Shown in pieces: positions 30,941 to 44,966 of a stretch of DNA of 64,000 nucleotides (position 1 is its first letter; each line of letters begins with the position of its first letter). Location of the stretch: NCBI GenBank assembly GCA_037783415.1, contig JAZGTN010000015.1:6335001-6399000 (forward strand), written 5' to 3'. Source of the stretch: Leptasterias polaris. Its lineage: Eukaryota; Echinodermata; Asteroidea; Forcipulatida; Asteriidae. The position numbers were made by a program, and so were the translations under genes. A model generated the notes under the pieces. The model was not told the origin of the DNA, made no database searches, and saw nothing but the letters and a program-made list of their open reading frames with translations.

Positions 30941-33900
30941 CAACATTTTCTTATTTTTACATACCGTAATTTGATGCAATGTTAACAGGTTGGTTTGTAC
31001 GGAGAGTAGTGTCAACAGGGTTAAAATAAACTCACTCTTTCTAATTTCGATGGTAAACTTTAATGTCAAGAATAGCTTATGAAAAAAGAAATGTTGAAAA
31101 TGGATAATCACTAGTATCTCGAATTTATTTCATGCCTATTGTTTAATTTCTACTTTCGTTTCGTGGAAAAATGGAAGTATATGCTAACTCTGAATCACGA
31201 GTTTTGGCGATAACATTTCTTGGGTATTTCAATGCGGATAAGGCTCGGATCTTCCTGATAAGAACAAGGTCGTGACTCTAAATCCGTGTTTCGGAGACAT
31301 CATTAAAATCGGTTTTCCTCAAAAGCATCGTCATTTAAATCGGTGCTTCCGAGACGTGTCATGATTAATTGAATAGGAGTCCTTAGGATGAGTAAAAATT
31401 GTTATCCTTGTTTTTGGACATGTCGTCTTTAAAATAGAACTTCGGAACTTCATTTAGGCATATTATAGTGAATTCCGTACAACCTATTTCATTTTCTCGT
31501 CATTCCGCGGTAAATTAGCAAAATAACGTGGTAACAGGATCATGCTCACTTAGCCTAAGCTTCCGTTATGAATACCATGTAAGAACACGACATTCACTAA
31601 TGGTACATCATTCCATTGGACAGATTCAGCAATTTATTTAACCGATGCCCTAGACACGCCTCATTCTATATTTAACCAAGCATTAAATGAACAAAATAAA
31701 TCATGTGAGAAAGTGTGCCCACATTTTTTTTAAGGGGCAGTCGGGAATTTATTTTTCATATCACCCACTAAAGGGAAACAAAAAATTGATCATTATTATT
31801 ATATATTAAATATGTGATTGTTTATTTGATTGTTATTGTGTTTGTTTGTTTGTTTGGGGGACTTTTGTAATTAAGTTACCTGTTTATTTAATTGTTGTTC
31901 CCTTTTACTTCTATTCCTCAGTAAATAAAAACCCAACAACAACAAAATGTAGCAAAACCAAAACTCAAGATAAAGTTAACGCCATAATTAACCTACATGC
32001 AGACATAGACGGAAGAAAGAAATAAAAATAGACAGAAAGGCTGAAAAGTAGGGGACTAAAATAATACATTTATGAGCATTCTGCATTCATGATATTCGAA
32101 AGCCCTTATGGTTAATTCAGTTGCTCGCATCGTGTGTGGGCCTTTTATCAATTATGTATAACCGTATGTTATCCGTTGTTGTGGCATTGGCTAGATGACA
32201 GAGTGACTGCCATTACAGGGTCTCAAAGCCATAGCAGAATACTGTTTAGATTCGGACGCTGTTTTTTTTTTAGGTCGAGTCTCAATTCAACAGAGGTATA
32301 CCATAAGTTCTTGTTCGCCGGAGAAAGCTCCACTATACCGTCTGTCGAGGGGAAGTGCTGCTGGATAGCCGTGACACCGGGTACAAGTATCATATTAATA
32401 GAAGAAGGCAAGGTTGAGTGGGAACAATCCAGAGGACGTCCAAAAGCAAACCGGGAATGCAATATCAAAGATTAAACCAGACTTAGTACCCATCACACAA
32501 CTGTTCAACGCGCCCAAGATCACCAATCTTATGGAGACGTAGGCCTACTGCAAAGTTAGCTGTCTCAAACCCTCTGTCAGAAGACGGCCGCATTGGATGG
32601 GAAGATAGACCAATGAACCCACGATATGTCATCTTTAATCTTTATACACGGCTAAGTTGAAGGCTATCATAGAGCTGCTTAGGCAGAACATTTTGCTTTA
32701 TTCACGCGGCCAATATCGGCAACTGTCAAAAGGCAGTAACCCCGCTCTTTTTGTGACCAAACATATCACATAAAAAAAAAAAACTTGTGAAAGCTTAAGC
32801 CAATTCGATCACCGGAGTCACCACAGCAAACGGTCAAAAACTCCATAAATGTTTCAAACATCTGATTTTCGTCGCGAGAAGTTAAATGCGTACTCATTTC
32901 TCAAAAACTTCAGCATTTCAGTCAAAAATATATCCAGGGAAGTTTTCCACCACTCACCATCTACACAAAATGGTTAATCTTGCCAATGTTCTGCACACCA
33001 TTTAGATGCAAACAAAATAACAACAACAACAAGATAGACAAGGGACAACGTGACAGCTGATGAGAACCACTTAAACCAATCTTTGAAGTTAGAGTATTGA
33101 GTATTTTACGAACAAGTTCCTGAAAGTTGTTTTTCTATTTCTAAAGTGTTCGGGAAAAATTGCCAACTGTGCAGTTTGCCTCAAATCAATGTTAAGACTA
33201 TTCCACCAAGAGTCACGATGGGTAAGATTATTTTGTAGAGTGAAGTTTTGATAGTCATAGAAATCACAATGTAATGCTCCTTGGGTACCACGTGTAGGTC
33301 TATATATAGAACTGATGACGTCAAGTAAACTTGCCAATTAAACTGATCGATTATGATTTTCGTGTGTCGTTGCGAGGTGGTAAATGCAGGCTATAAAACA
33401 ATTTATGTATTTTTTATTTTTTTGTCTATTCCTTTTGAGGCTGATGTGCATTCAAATGCTCCACATATAGGCATTTTCTTTAAGGGAATTGAATCGGGGA
33501 AAAAACAGATTGAATAAACATATGCACCTATATTACAAATGAAGTCCGAAAAATGTTATTAAAAATGCCAAACTAAATAAGACGGATTGTGTTTAACCAG
33601 TGCCTTCGACCGAGTCCTAGGCTACTACAGAGCTCCATGAATGCCATCCAGTAATCCACTATCCAGTAAATATTTTTTTCTCTCGCCAAGTTGACTTACT
33701 TAACCTAAGAACTAACCAAGTTGACTTTAATAAAATAATCAAGTACAATGCACCTTGACGTCACAAGTCCAAACAGCGCCCTCACTTAGGTCACTAATTA
33801 TAGACATATCACTGAATGCAAGATGGTTTGACCTCAGCAATGGCGGCCAACGTAAGGGGTTTCAAGATGACCACGTGCCTTATAACATATTCTTATATCA

Positions 33901-36900
33901 CCAAGACAGCTAGCCATGTTAGCTGCAATAAATCGTCCTATTGTGTCGACGAATTGCTCTCTTGTCTTCTTGAGCTCCATTGTGGGATTTACTACTGGCA
34001 GTAATAGAGGACTTTGACAAAATCGAGGTAAACAGTTGAGTGCCGAAGTCTCGTCAAACAACGCATCATTGCACAAAGGATTAAAACGACTGTTATTCGA
34101 AAGAAAGTTATGGCTCTCATGGAGCTCCGTAGAATTAGAAGTCGGTCGTGAAGGAGGCACACGAATTGCGTGACAACTACTTGTTAAATTGGGGGTGTAT
34201 TTTAGAAGGGAGATTTGACTGGAGAATGACATAGACACCGTTAAATGAACGGATCATCAGTTTGGCGGATTGTTGTGTAGCACTAGCACAGATCATTACA
34301 GTGTGAGCTCAGTCCAGTTGTAAAATTGAACTCCTGGAGTCTTGAGTCGAAGAGTGCAACTATGATGTTGGGAGTCGTCTTACGGCGCTAAATTCAGTAA
34401 TTGGCGTTTTAAAGATGGTTTATTTGTTTTCAGCTGCAATAAAGTGATTGATTCATGCGCCATCAATTAGCATGTGGATATTCGCATTGTATTACTTCTT
34501 TACTTGTGGGTTGTTAGCGGGAAGGTTGACATTGACAATACGTTTTGCGCATGCCCATCTTATTTATCTCCCATTACATCCAATAAGATCAAACCGAGGC
34601 TGGGAAGCAAACCAGGATGAGATCGTGTTTTACTGTCCATAGCCAAAATGACATGCAGTGTGAAGTTATGGGCTGGGTGTACTTTTTTTTAGCAGGATGG
34701 CGTTTAATGCACTGTACAGGCAAACCTGGAGGATGATTGGTACGGTCGAGCGAAAATTGATGACCGAATCCGTTGAGAAACGAGGTGAAATAAGGCTAGT
34801 TAGACTGCTCTGAGAAAACATGTCCATTGCCCTCAAATCAATAATAACAAGAAAGAGAGCATGGCTGAATGTAGGACGGTATGTTGATGGGTGATGATGT
34901 ACTAGCGGTGAGACGTGAAGCAGGATTGTCATCTTAGATTCATCATCATCGCAGTTGTCAAAGTCTAGTTCGCTCAAGGATTTTCTTTTGAGGACAATGA
35001 CACGAATCTTCTTTTATTATTATTTACCGTTAGGTAGCTGCAGTTTTGGGTCGGTGGCTGCAAAATATATAGAGCATGTCAACCTCGATTACAAAGAGTG
35101 CCCTCCAAATCCAGGGAATTTACTGGCAGGCAAGATAGTGCACTAACCACATTGGTTCACATCCACCCCCTAAACTGGACCAGGTTGTGCAGATTCGGTT
35201 GCAGTATCTATTGCATGTTTTTATTTTGAAACTATACATTACTTCATCTTCCTAACGTAAGGGATTTCTTTGATTCACACCCCCAACAAAAATCAAACGA
35301 AATGAAAATTGAACACATGAATTGAGTCGACTGTATTTGAATCTGGACTTACTCAGGCCTAACCATGGTGTGCCGTGACTATACGATTGAGTGACTCCGT
35401 GTCTTTAATGATCCCACATCACGCGAATCTACAAATCTCTCGTAGTGATGGCAGAGTCATTAAAATGAGAATGATGATTATAGTTTAAGACAAGGTGCAC
35501 TTGACCTGAAATGTTTATTAACCATGTATTGTCTCCCTCTGCCCAGACACATAATTAAGCCGGGACTAATTATAAGGGTATGTGTGCTTAGTCACCTGAT
35601 AAGTATCTCTTGACATATAGACGGTTTTTGCGCCTGCATAATGTCTACATTTCTACAGAAGAGATGACAATGTTCAGAAGAATGTTCGGCGTTCATCCAG
35701 AATTCCTCTACATCATTAATGATGTTGACTAAGCCTGTCTAGTTTCGGAAGAAGGTGACAACTCCTCTGTAGATTGTATAAACATTGTAGGTCACAAACA
35801 TTACACCCTATATTATATATAGTTTGCACATTTTGGCTATAAAGTCGTTATGTTCTCCAGAAAGAGAGAGAGAGGGGGGGGGGGGGGGGAAACAATAAGG
35901 TGCCAAGATCACTCGTCCCATCGATCTCATCAAAAGATGGGATGATGATCTTGTACAAATTCTGGTTCATGATGTACATGTTGAGAACGATTCCTGCTGA
36001 TCGTCGCAATGCGCACAATCACAACATGAACACGTGATATGGTAAGGCTCTTGATTGAGAGTAAACGATCTTTCGAAAAACCAAGACTGTTTATCGAGCC
36101 TTATTTTTTTAGTACAAACCTGTTTTGGTTTCATGTAATATTTAGTAGGCATCGATGCTATCTCAGACCATGGAGCTATTATTGACTTCCACATTTTTAA
36201 AATGGATAACATTTCAGTGTTGCCTTTTTTATAGCTCCATGCTCAGACCTTGAACATAACAGAGAAATGTGCATGACTTTTTTTATTGGGGAGGGGGAGG
36301 GGGAGTGGGGTTTAACAGTTTTAAAACTTTTTTTTTTTTTGCAAACGTAAGTCCGGAAATGTTCGTGAAAAGACAATACACTGAGGCCAATGCTTGTTGG
36401 TACAGTACCGTCGTGTTGTTTACATGGACGAGCCATTTAGCGAGATGGACGTAGCGCGTGTATAAGATACATATAAGATGAACAAATAATATGTATAATC
36501 ATTACACGCCATTAGTTGGCCCTTCCATAGTTGAGATTAGAATTGATGGTACAGTTATTTACACAGCCTGTCACTGCATAGACAAGCAACACCATAATGT
36601 ATACAGGTTACACACATCTCCACGAAATGTAATTAAAACTGTTCTGGACAGTCAAACAAGCTTTCCGACTATCTCATCGCCAACATCATGGCTAACGGCG
36701 CGAGTGGTAAAGGGATGGTACATCTTGTTTTTACTATTTTCAATTATCTAATGATAAAAAGTAGCATCAAGAGAAAAAATGTTGGATTCTGCCCCACACT
36801 GATTTTTATTTAATTTATTAAGCTTCAATAAAGCTACAAAATATATCGATATTAACATATTTTAAATGTTACATTTTGAAGCTGTACATTCTGGTGAAGT

Positions 36901-38085
36901 TTTCGGTAGCACAGTATACATGCAATTAATATCTGTGAGTTGTGAAAAGAACCGAGGGTGTAGCGACTCAGAATCATCAACCCATATAGAGAGTTTAATT
37001 TCATGTACATTGCGTTACCACAAACCTTTAAACTAGTCATGATATTTAGCTAATTTCCTGTTACTAAACTAGGCATTGTATAGTACTATGCAGTGTGTAT
37101 AAAGAATATTTTACATTAAAAATTGACATGTTCCCCGTAAATATAACCCCAGTGAACATTTCATCGCACCAAAGTTCTGCCTGCTCCTTTCCGTTTGAGA
37201 CAACATGCGCTGCGGTTTTTATTGTGAATATTCGGTCGCCATTTTGCCTAAAGGGAAGAACATCTTATACGGCATTTACCCTCACGACAGGTGTTCGTGT
37301 TTTCAGGGAAAACATTATCTACCGGTAATGGCATTTGAATGTGTAATGCATTGCGAAGCAATTTAATTAACTGATCAATTACTTAACCCAGATTGAGTTG
37401 ATTCGTTTTCTCTGGGACAGTGATTGCAAAACCAACTTTATAGCAAGTCAATTTAATTTGTTTTTAGCAAAGACACAAATCAATTACCTTTTTATTTTTT
37501 TCCCAAAAATATATCAAATCTTTAAAGGGGGGGGTGATACATATAACATACAAAAAGAAGCATATATAGCTATAACGTGATATTAATAGTTAGTTGTGTT
37601 GTGTTTGTTTATTTAATTATATATGTCTTTTTACGGCGATTCATCTGGTCGTATCGATGCCAAATAGTTACCGTATTTTTTATATAGTTACCGTATTTTA
37701 TTTATATTTTAAATGTTATATTATTATTATTATTGTAATTTTTTTTTTTCATTTCTTGTTTTGTTTTGTTTTCTTAGGGAGAGTCAACCGTATTACTATT
37801 ACCTTGTCACTGCATTGTGTTTATTTACGTTTGGTTACTTTAATAATAAAAGTGATTGGCAGTTAATTGTTTGTTCGTTGACAAACAAAACGTTAATTAA
37901 GACCAGTTAGAAATGTCTGTGTGGAATAATGTTCCAGCGCTTCGATGTTTATGTGCAGTTTAGAGAACACGCAGTCGGATCGCTTATTTTTTGCATTCGC
38001 TTCCTTGGCGTAATATCCGTACCGTGCACACTCTTACCCGTCACCGTCAATTCAATAATAATGACGATAACAGAGCACAGTGCGC
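30941..38085. other. Long intron stretch with little recognisable content
   Basis: Only small items are supportable: a half copy of the 16853-type MITE end near 32664-32697, a G16 tract (35874-35889), G-rich low complexity (36287-36310), and a duplicated ATAGTTACCGTATTTT at 37665-37698. The 113-codon open frame at 32134-32475 has no recognisable protein features. Confidence 0.35.
35874..35889 (+). repeat. Homopolymer G16
   Basis: Sixteen G following an (AG)n run. Confidence 0.85.
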
Positions 38086-38117
38086 CCCTAAGGCGGTTCA
38101 CACACTCGCTGCGGGTG

Positions 38118-38303
38118 AACATGTCCACGCATTCAAACCGAGAACTTGGATCCGGGGGGATCCGAGGGACCCGGGAAAAAGTCACACCGAGGACGTCCTC
38201 GATTCGATTTCGTGTACAAAACCAATGGGGACGTCTCAAAAAAAAACTATGTCCAAACAATGGGAGAACAAAGAGAAGTCCTCGGTTGACACCATAAACA
38301 CGC
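38118..38303 (+). repeat. Dispersed repeat family F, copy 2
   Basis: Reverse-complement partner of 7571-7757 (see that entry). The copy here carries an extra GGATCCGGGGGGATCC variation. Function and class are unknown. Confidence 0.75.
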
Positions 38304-38529
38304 AAGTGGGTGCGTGTGTGCGCTTCCTGTGTAATGCAATCGTAGGATATGACGTTCATACTTCAACAAAACAAGCATCTTGAATAGTGTGCTCCCGGGT
38401 TGTTTGTCGAAAGAATGGTGAACAGTATGATGTAAGAAATGTTGAGACATTTTCTCTTCACTTATCCTTCTTTAAAGCTAGCACTTCTTCCAAACAGAAG
38501 AGAGTGTTACACGATTGCCAATCGCAAAC

Positions 38530-38748
38530 TACACTCTAAAAACTCATGGGTCAGAATTGACTCGCATTCCGGGTCCTACGGGGCCTGATGACCCATATAG
38601 GGTCACTGACCCGGAATGGCATTTTAACTCGGATTCTATGTCAGTTTGATCCATTTCTCGGGTCAATGTAACATACATCCGGGTCATACTGACCCTTCAA
38701 TGGGTCAGGCCCCACAGGACCCAATCCGGGTCGATTTTATAGTATTAT
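38530..38748. mobile_element. MITE family G copy 2
   Basis: Runs from CTCTAAAAACTCATGGGTCAG to AATCCGGGTCGATTTTATAG. Contains repeated GGGTCA/TGACCC and CGGATTC blocks shared with the other family G copies. Confidence 0.65.
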
Positions 38749-41745
38749 GTATTTGGATGCAAGTCATACACCTTTCTCTCTCAGCAATGTACTGTATGCC
38801 CGCAAAAAGATTAGAGAAGATAGGAGTCGCTTGCGGGCGACAAAAATAGTTAGCTCATTGTGCGTGAAACGCATAAGAATGCATCTTATTTGAAAACGGG
38901 TTTGTGTCACTATAAGCCTTAGATGGATCACCTTGTTCTTATCTAATCGAGAAAGAAGTAACATTCAACTCCTCTTTAACAATATTCAAATTGTTCAACC
39001 CTTACTGCCACCATCGCAATGCAATCACCAAGTACACCTGCATGCAGCTCGCAAGGGTTTCTTCTGAAAACTAATCTATTGCATTTATACAGAACCTTTA
39101 AATGTCAACCGTTTAACGAGTGACAAATGATCTTGACATTCGCATGGCCATGTGCTGTGCAGGAATGAGTCTACGGCCTGCGATTCCTGATATGGATTTC
39201 ATTTCGCCGCCCCTTTCAGTGAAGTGTCAATAATGGCGGGACATTCATCCTGCGGCTTTAAGGACAAATAATGATTAATGTATATTTATTTATTTATAAA
39301 TTGTTTGTGTCATGTTTGGTTCGGGGGTTTTGATTTGTATGCGACAGGTGAACGTTAGACCTATCAATTATAAGTGAACCATGTCAGATTCCACAATATG
39401 TTTGATAGTTTTTTTTTATAGCAGTCTGCTCCTGAGAGCAACGAAGGTAGGATCATAGTAAGATAATGACCCAGAAAAAAAAAATTAGAAAATTTATTCA
39501 AAAGCATTTCTTGCTTAAGATGTTAATGGTAAAGTAAGAACAAAATAATTTCGTCTGCAGATCCCCCGTTGATTAGAAATCGACGAAAGTTCCTGTGTCG
39601 AAAAATTTGAATCTGCAAAAAAATCACATTTAGGCGACTTTTGGAGGTTCAAGTTCCGTGGTGTCCGTTTAAAATGTAGATGGGTTGAACGTTCTTGACA
39701 AATATACTGTGACAGTTTTGGGGTTTTTTCTCGACAAGTACAAGTTGACACTGTAGGCTATTCAACTGAAAAAGTGACAGGTGACTTTTATTATATCTTT
39801 CTTAAAAATGTGGCCTATGATGCAGCATTATGCTGACAAAAATCAAGTGATGATCCTATCTTTTATATATTAATATCATTTATATTATGATTAAGGTATT
39901 CTTATTTCATTACACGGGAAGTCGTTGTTTATACTGCACGAAGACCCTGTATTTAAAATTGCCTGCTCAAACTTTGTTTTATTTAACTAAAGCATAGAGT
40001 GTACATCAGGGCCTCTTCTTTCTTTATTTGTTTTGGGTTAATAATTTGGTAATGATTTAAAACAACTTATCCTACAAATAATTGTTTGGATATCCGGTTG
40101 GCTTATTGCAACGTGCCGTTTCATATTGATGATAAACGTATCGTAAACACCGATACAATGACAAAAATGGAAGTGGATGATCACCAAGTCATCAGCAATA
40201 CCTGTCATTAAAACAACATGTTAAAGAACAACAAACTTGACCGGGATTTTCATCCGATCCCTGATACTAATCATTCAGGGGTGAGATCGTCCACCCAACC
40301 CCCTAACAATGCATCTCATTAGCAATGTTGGCATAATTTTTCCCGTTGATAATTATAAGGCTATGTTTAGTACATTGGCTAGAATATTATAACGCTATGA
40401 GCAGGTATGAAATATATTTCATAGTTTGAGTTTTGATCACGTCAGATAGCGAAGTTATAAGTCTATGTTTTGGATTCGGTATCAATTGCCATGTATAACT
40501 CAAATGCAGTAAGTTTTAATAATTCATTCCGAACCGTTCAAAACAAAGTCTGCCAAACACATAGTTGAAAATCAAATTAATTGACGAACCTTAAACCACT
40601 TTTCGTTGTTTAAACATAAACTGTGAACACCAGCTGCACTTATAGATGAATGTCACAGGTTGGTTAAGTGGAACGTTTATTGACTAATAAAAGATGGAAA
40701 CAGCTTTGCTGTAATAAAAAAGAGGGACAATATTTATTATTCCGCTTGAAGTGACCAGAAGTATACTCGCGGCAAAATACCGCCTTCGGGTAATTAGCGT
40801 TTGATGAGCCCTATATAAAGATATCTGCACGGTCATTCAAGAAATGTAAACTGTTTCGTAATTTGACCTAATTCTGGGTGTCAACAATCGCAACGCGCAT
40901 TTTTATTGAGCAATTTCGGGTGGTAATCTTGGGTGGAACGAGGCCAGGATCTGTCGCACGTGTGGCGCACCTGGTGACTTGTTTGTAACCTGAGGCAATT
41001 TCCCTACGTAAAATAAAATGTTATTCAAATGTGACGTGGACTCAGATGCACCAGTATGCTTGAAGAAGGTTGTCTGTTGGCGACTATATTATGGGGATGG
41101 GGCGTCATGCACCCCCTCCCCCACCCCAACTTCAGATCGCAACTGGCATTTCAGATCGCAATTGACATTGAGGGGATCACTTATCTGACTGCAGTACTGC
41201 AATTGAACTTCACAATGGGATATAAAGGTTAACGGCGCATGCGTTCGTGCGGCTCAAAGGAAGCGCGAGGTTCCCCAAGGAACAAATGCAACCTCGTTCC
41301 CAGTGATATATGATCCTGCCGTGCCATTTTGTTCCAAGAATACCTTGCTCGATCATAATCCCTGGAAGTATCCAAATATGTTGGCTAGTTAAAATAGTCC
41401 TATGGTTTAGCATGGGCTTAATAATTATGTGTTAGTCAAAAGAGGTATCAAGCCATAGAGCAAGGTCCCTCTCATTCTTCTTTGATACTGTGGTATGTCT
41501 AACTGTAGTCTATGGAGTTTAGGGTGATCGTGTAAAAACATGATTCATTATTTTGACAGAAGTGGATTTTGTCAAAATGCTTTTTTCTTTGACACGTGCG
41601 TATACTTAGCGCCATATAGGGCGCTCAAATGCTTTTTTTATAAGCGTGCGTGCAGAGCAGGCACTTTTGATTAGCCAATCATCGTTGATTTTATGCGAGA
41701 TGTATCGATACAGCGCTTGCTCGTGGTAGCGAGGCTGGAACAAAA
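38749..41745. other. Intron stretch, no gene
   Basis: No coding region or clear element was recognised. Confidence 0.35.
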
Positions 41746-41748
41746 TAG

Positions 41749-41876
41749 AGTTATGCAAACGACGCCATTAGGGCGCCCTCGCGTAAAGGTCAAAAAGAGG
41801 TCGCTCATTTGCCCACCCTGTGCGTTATATACACGTCTTTGCAGTTCTACTGTTTCGTTTTACCTCTGAATATGTG
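41749..41876. mobile_element. MITE family E copy 3 (diverged, partial)
   Basis: GGGCGCCCTCGC-TAAAGGTCAAAAAG, GCTCATTTGCCCACCCTGTGCG and CTGTTTCGTTTTACCTCTGA follow the same order as in the copies at 1486 and 6315. Confidence 0.5.
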
Positions 41877-41879
41877 AAT

Positions 41880-43807
41880 CTAAACAGATAGTGAATACTG
41901 AAACTCTGTCAAAAAACCTTACTGAGTGTTAGATGCAGACAGTGCAGTTTCCTTACAGCATCACACTTAAACTTACCTACTGTCTGTGCCGTTTTCATGA
42001 TTCAGTTTCTGTTTAGTTGCACTAATATCCACGCTCAGTGCTCTATACATCGTTATGTCATGCTGTCCTGTCAGGTAATTAAATCGTTGAGCAACACACC
42101 TAATTTGCATAAAAAATGTTTTTAAAAATACGACGATTTTTTTTTTTTTTTAAAATGTCTTTGTGTACAAAACCTTGCGGTGCCAGCATCCCAGCAATGG
42201 CAGTACAGCGTTTAGCACTTGCGCGTATTGGTTGGTCTGTGCACAACAATGGTAACATTTCGGAGTACGGAATGCTGTTTGGTTGTTGCCTGCATTTCAA
42301 CTATAGGAGAGGACTGGATTGGTTCATGATTACAGTTTTAAATGTTCACTATTACCATGATTACTCACCTGTTGTAGGATCATTTTGATTTCCTGCTTTG
42401 TTAGTTGTCGTTTTGGAAGAGGAGCTTTGGCCAGGATAAAAGTCAATGTGCCTCTTTGCTTTGTCAGATTTTGGAAAATACAGAGCGCATAAAAATGATA
42501 ATAACAAATAAAAGTAACAAATGTATTGTCCTTAAAATGTATCAACTTTGCACTGCATAAGAGTTATTGTAAAAACCAGAGAATACACTGAAAAAACTAG
42601 GGTATTGAAATTTCAATTTGTAAATGTCAATCTAATTAGTTTCCCCTGAAGTTAGCAGTAAATATTTTATTCGCTTTACATCTTGGAAGTGTTATAATGG
42701 TATGGATCACGTAGCTGCTTCGGCAGTTTGACACCTAGCGCTAATTCGCAAAGCCCCAGTTATGTCATGTCGCATGTAGATTACGCACCTTAAAAGCAAC
42801 GCCGTGAAGCGTTGTTTGAATCGCGTGATCTACATTAAAATTTTCATTATCGACATTTTGTATCCATTTATTGTTTTTATTCATTCAATCATTTAGGCTT
42901 TATCACAAATTTTCAAAAGAATAAATACAGAAGAATTATAATTATTGTGTTGACTCACTGAGGTACCGGATCTAAATAGGTCAAACTAAAACTAAAATTG
43001 ACACCATATTCTGCGTCTTGAGAATGTATTAATAAACTAAGACTGTCAAAAAAAACAAAGTAAAATTTCTGGTTGAAAGGTCGATTTTGTTTTATCTCTT
43101 TTTTGCGATTTTAATAATTGTAGTATGCTTAAAATTAAATGAGATTTGTTATCTGTAAACCAAGAAACGAGATTTAACCTCAAGACATTTTTTTGTTTAA
43201 CCCATTTTTAGTCATATCATGAATAGGCCTACGCTTCGATTCTCCTATTGGATTATGTGAAACATCCCCGCATAGCAATCGCTTTTAGAGATTAAACCAG
43301 AACCCACAGCAAGACAGTCTCTCTGATTCCATTAGCTTTATGACATCAAAACACTCAACAGCCAGAAAGAAGTAAAAAATGAAGACAGTGAATCAGGTCG
43401 TGAGGGATCTTGCGACATTGCAGTGGGCTTTTTTTGTTTGTTCTGTTTTCTTTTTCTGAACCATATTGTAAAGAGAATGTTAAACGGTTACTATTATACG
43501 ACTTATGTTCAATTTAACAAATCGATATGATGTTTAAATACATGGTGCTGTTCATATTTCCCCAACAAAAAGGCATTAAAACGAAAAAAGAGGAATTAAC
43601 CGCCCCTTATTTGAGCCCCCCCCCCCATTTTTTCCACGAAAAAAAATGCTCAATAGATGATGTAATGCATCACGTGACCAAAATACTATCAAGATACTAT
43701 AGTATCTTGATCATGTTTTGTTGCTGAGTTGTGTTGATTGATCAAACTACTTGATTTCGCAGCTTGTCGTTATGCCGAAGACGTATCAATAATGAAGTTT
43801 TAATCAA
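41880..43807. other. Intron stretch with one perfect 24-bp palindrome
   Basis: Nothing else was recognised. Poly-T at 42137-42150. Confidence 0.35.
43688..43711. repeat. Perfect 24-bp palindrome
   Basis: ATCAAGATACTA is followed directly by its exact inverse. No spacer. Confidence 0.9.
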
Positions 43808-44199
43808 TTAAAGGCATGGTATACTTTTGGTAATTGTCGAAGACCAGTATCCTCACTTGGTATATTCCAACATGTGCATACAGTAACAAACCTGTGAATA
43901 TTATTGGCTCAAGTGGTCGTCGAAGTTGCAAGAAAATAGTGGGGGGGGGGGGGGGGGGGGGAAACAACAAAAACAACAAACTTGATGATGGAATTGTGTG
44001 TTTTCAGATGCCTGTGAAAGGCTTCATGCCTAAAACTTTTCTCCGATTCAAAACTGTTGTGTGATAAATTACCTCTTTCTCTAAAACTTTACTTCGAAGA
44101 GTATCGTTTCTATAGCAATGTTTTATAACATCAACAGCTCAGCGCTCTTTACCAAGTAAGTTTTTATGGTCATTGAATTTTGGAGTAATTACCAAAGGA
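43808..44199. mobile_element. TTAA MITE, family B copy (right end lost)
   Basis: Starts at TTAA 43808-43811 and continues AAGGCATGGTATACTTTTGG, TAATTGTCGAAGACCAGTATCC, matching the inverse of the right end at 63300-63336. The right part (GTAATTACCAAAGG) stops where element C begins. It contains a G21 tract. Confidence 0.65.
43941..43961 (+). repeat. Homopolymer G21
   Basis: Twenty-one G in a row inside a MITE; a potential G-quadruplex whose length may be unreliable. Confidence 0.85.
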
Positions 44200-44200
44200 A

Positions 44201-44898
44201 TAGACTGTGCAAGTCTCGCGCGCATTCGAACTTCCGGTGGTCCCAACCATATATGGAGTTTTACGTGGGCGAGATTTTGTTTCGTCAATTATTTTAGTTT
44301 AACGTAGTTTATGACCTAGAAAATTATACATGTTGTTGGGAATGTAATACTAAGTGATAACAAAATATGAAAGTAATACCAATTCAACAATATAACGAAG
44401 AAAACCCGAGAATTAAACTTGACCTCAGCTTCCGGTTATTGCAAAAAATTAAGAATGTTGTGCTCGCCTCCAATCATAAAACTTATGTAAACGCTCGTTT
44501 TGGATGCGCGATTATAATCGCCAGATGCTGTAATTGCAAAGCGAACCCTTTTCATTGCATTCTATGGTTGTTGAGGCGTCAGCATCCTCTTTAAACTGCG
44601 ATACGGGTCAATTTTAAACCCGTTTGATCATCACGAATCCGCGTGAGGGGTTTCTAAAAAGTTAACATCAAAAAAAGCATCCTTGTCCCAGAGTTTTAAT
44701 TTTTTTCCAATAAAAGTTAACACACTTTTGTGTATTTTTTCAAAAGCTAAATTGTAATGATTTATTATTGTTGTTCAGATTTTGTCATGAGATATAATTT
44801 AAAACAAAGATTTGATGTCAGAAATAAAAATGTTCTTCGTTTGACGTATTTTCTCGTTCTGATACGCGCGAGACTTGCACAGTCTACCCTCCCTTTAA
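44201..44898. mobile_element. Inverted-repeat element C, TTAA at the right end
   Basis: TAGACTGTGCAAGTCTCGCG (44201-44220) is matched by its inverse at 44865-44886, followed by CCCTCCCTTTAA ending in TTAA (44895-44898). The left TTAA is not preserved because the element abuts a truncated family B copy. A 75-codon frame inside (44367-44594) was not recognised. Confidence 0.55.
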
Positions 44899-44966
44899 AG
44901 TTTATTTGATAACCGTTCTCCGAAACAAGGTTATTCCGTAGCCGTCCCCCATGTTTGTTCCCTCAT

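Noticed and set aside
32134..32475. 113-codon + frame
   Set aside because: No recognisable domain and an internal T-run; the antisense is also open. Treated as chance.
37929..38297. 122-codon + frame with a relative on the minus strand at 7576-7761
   Set aside because: The shared protein stretch merely reflects the inverted non-coding repeat family F; the upstream parts are unrelated.
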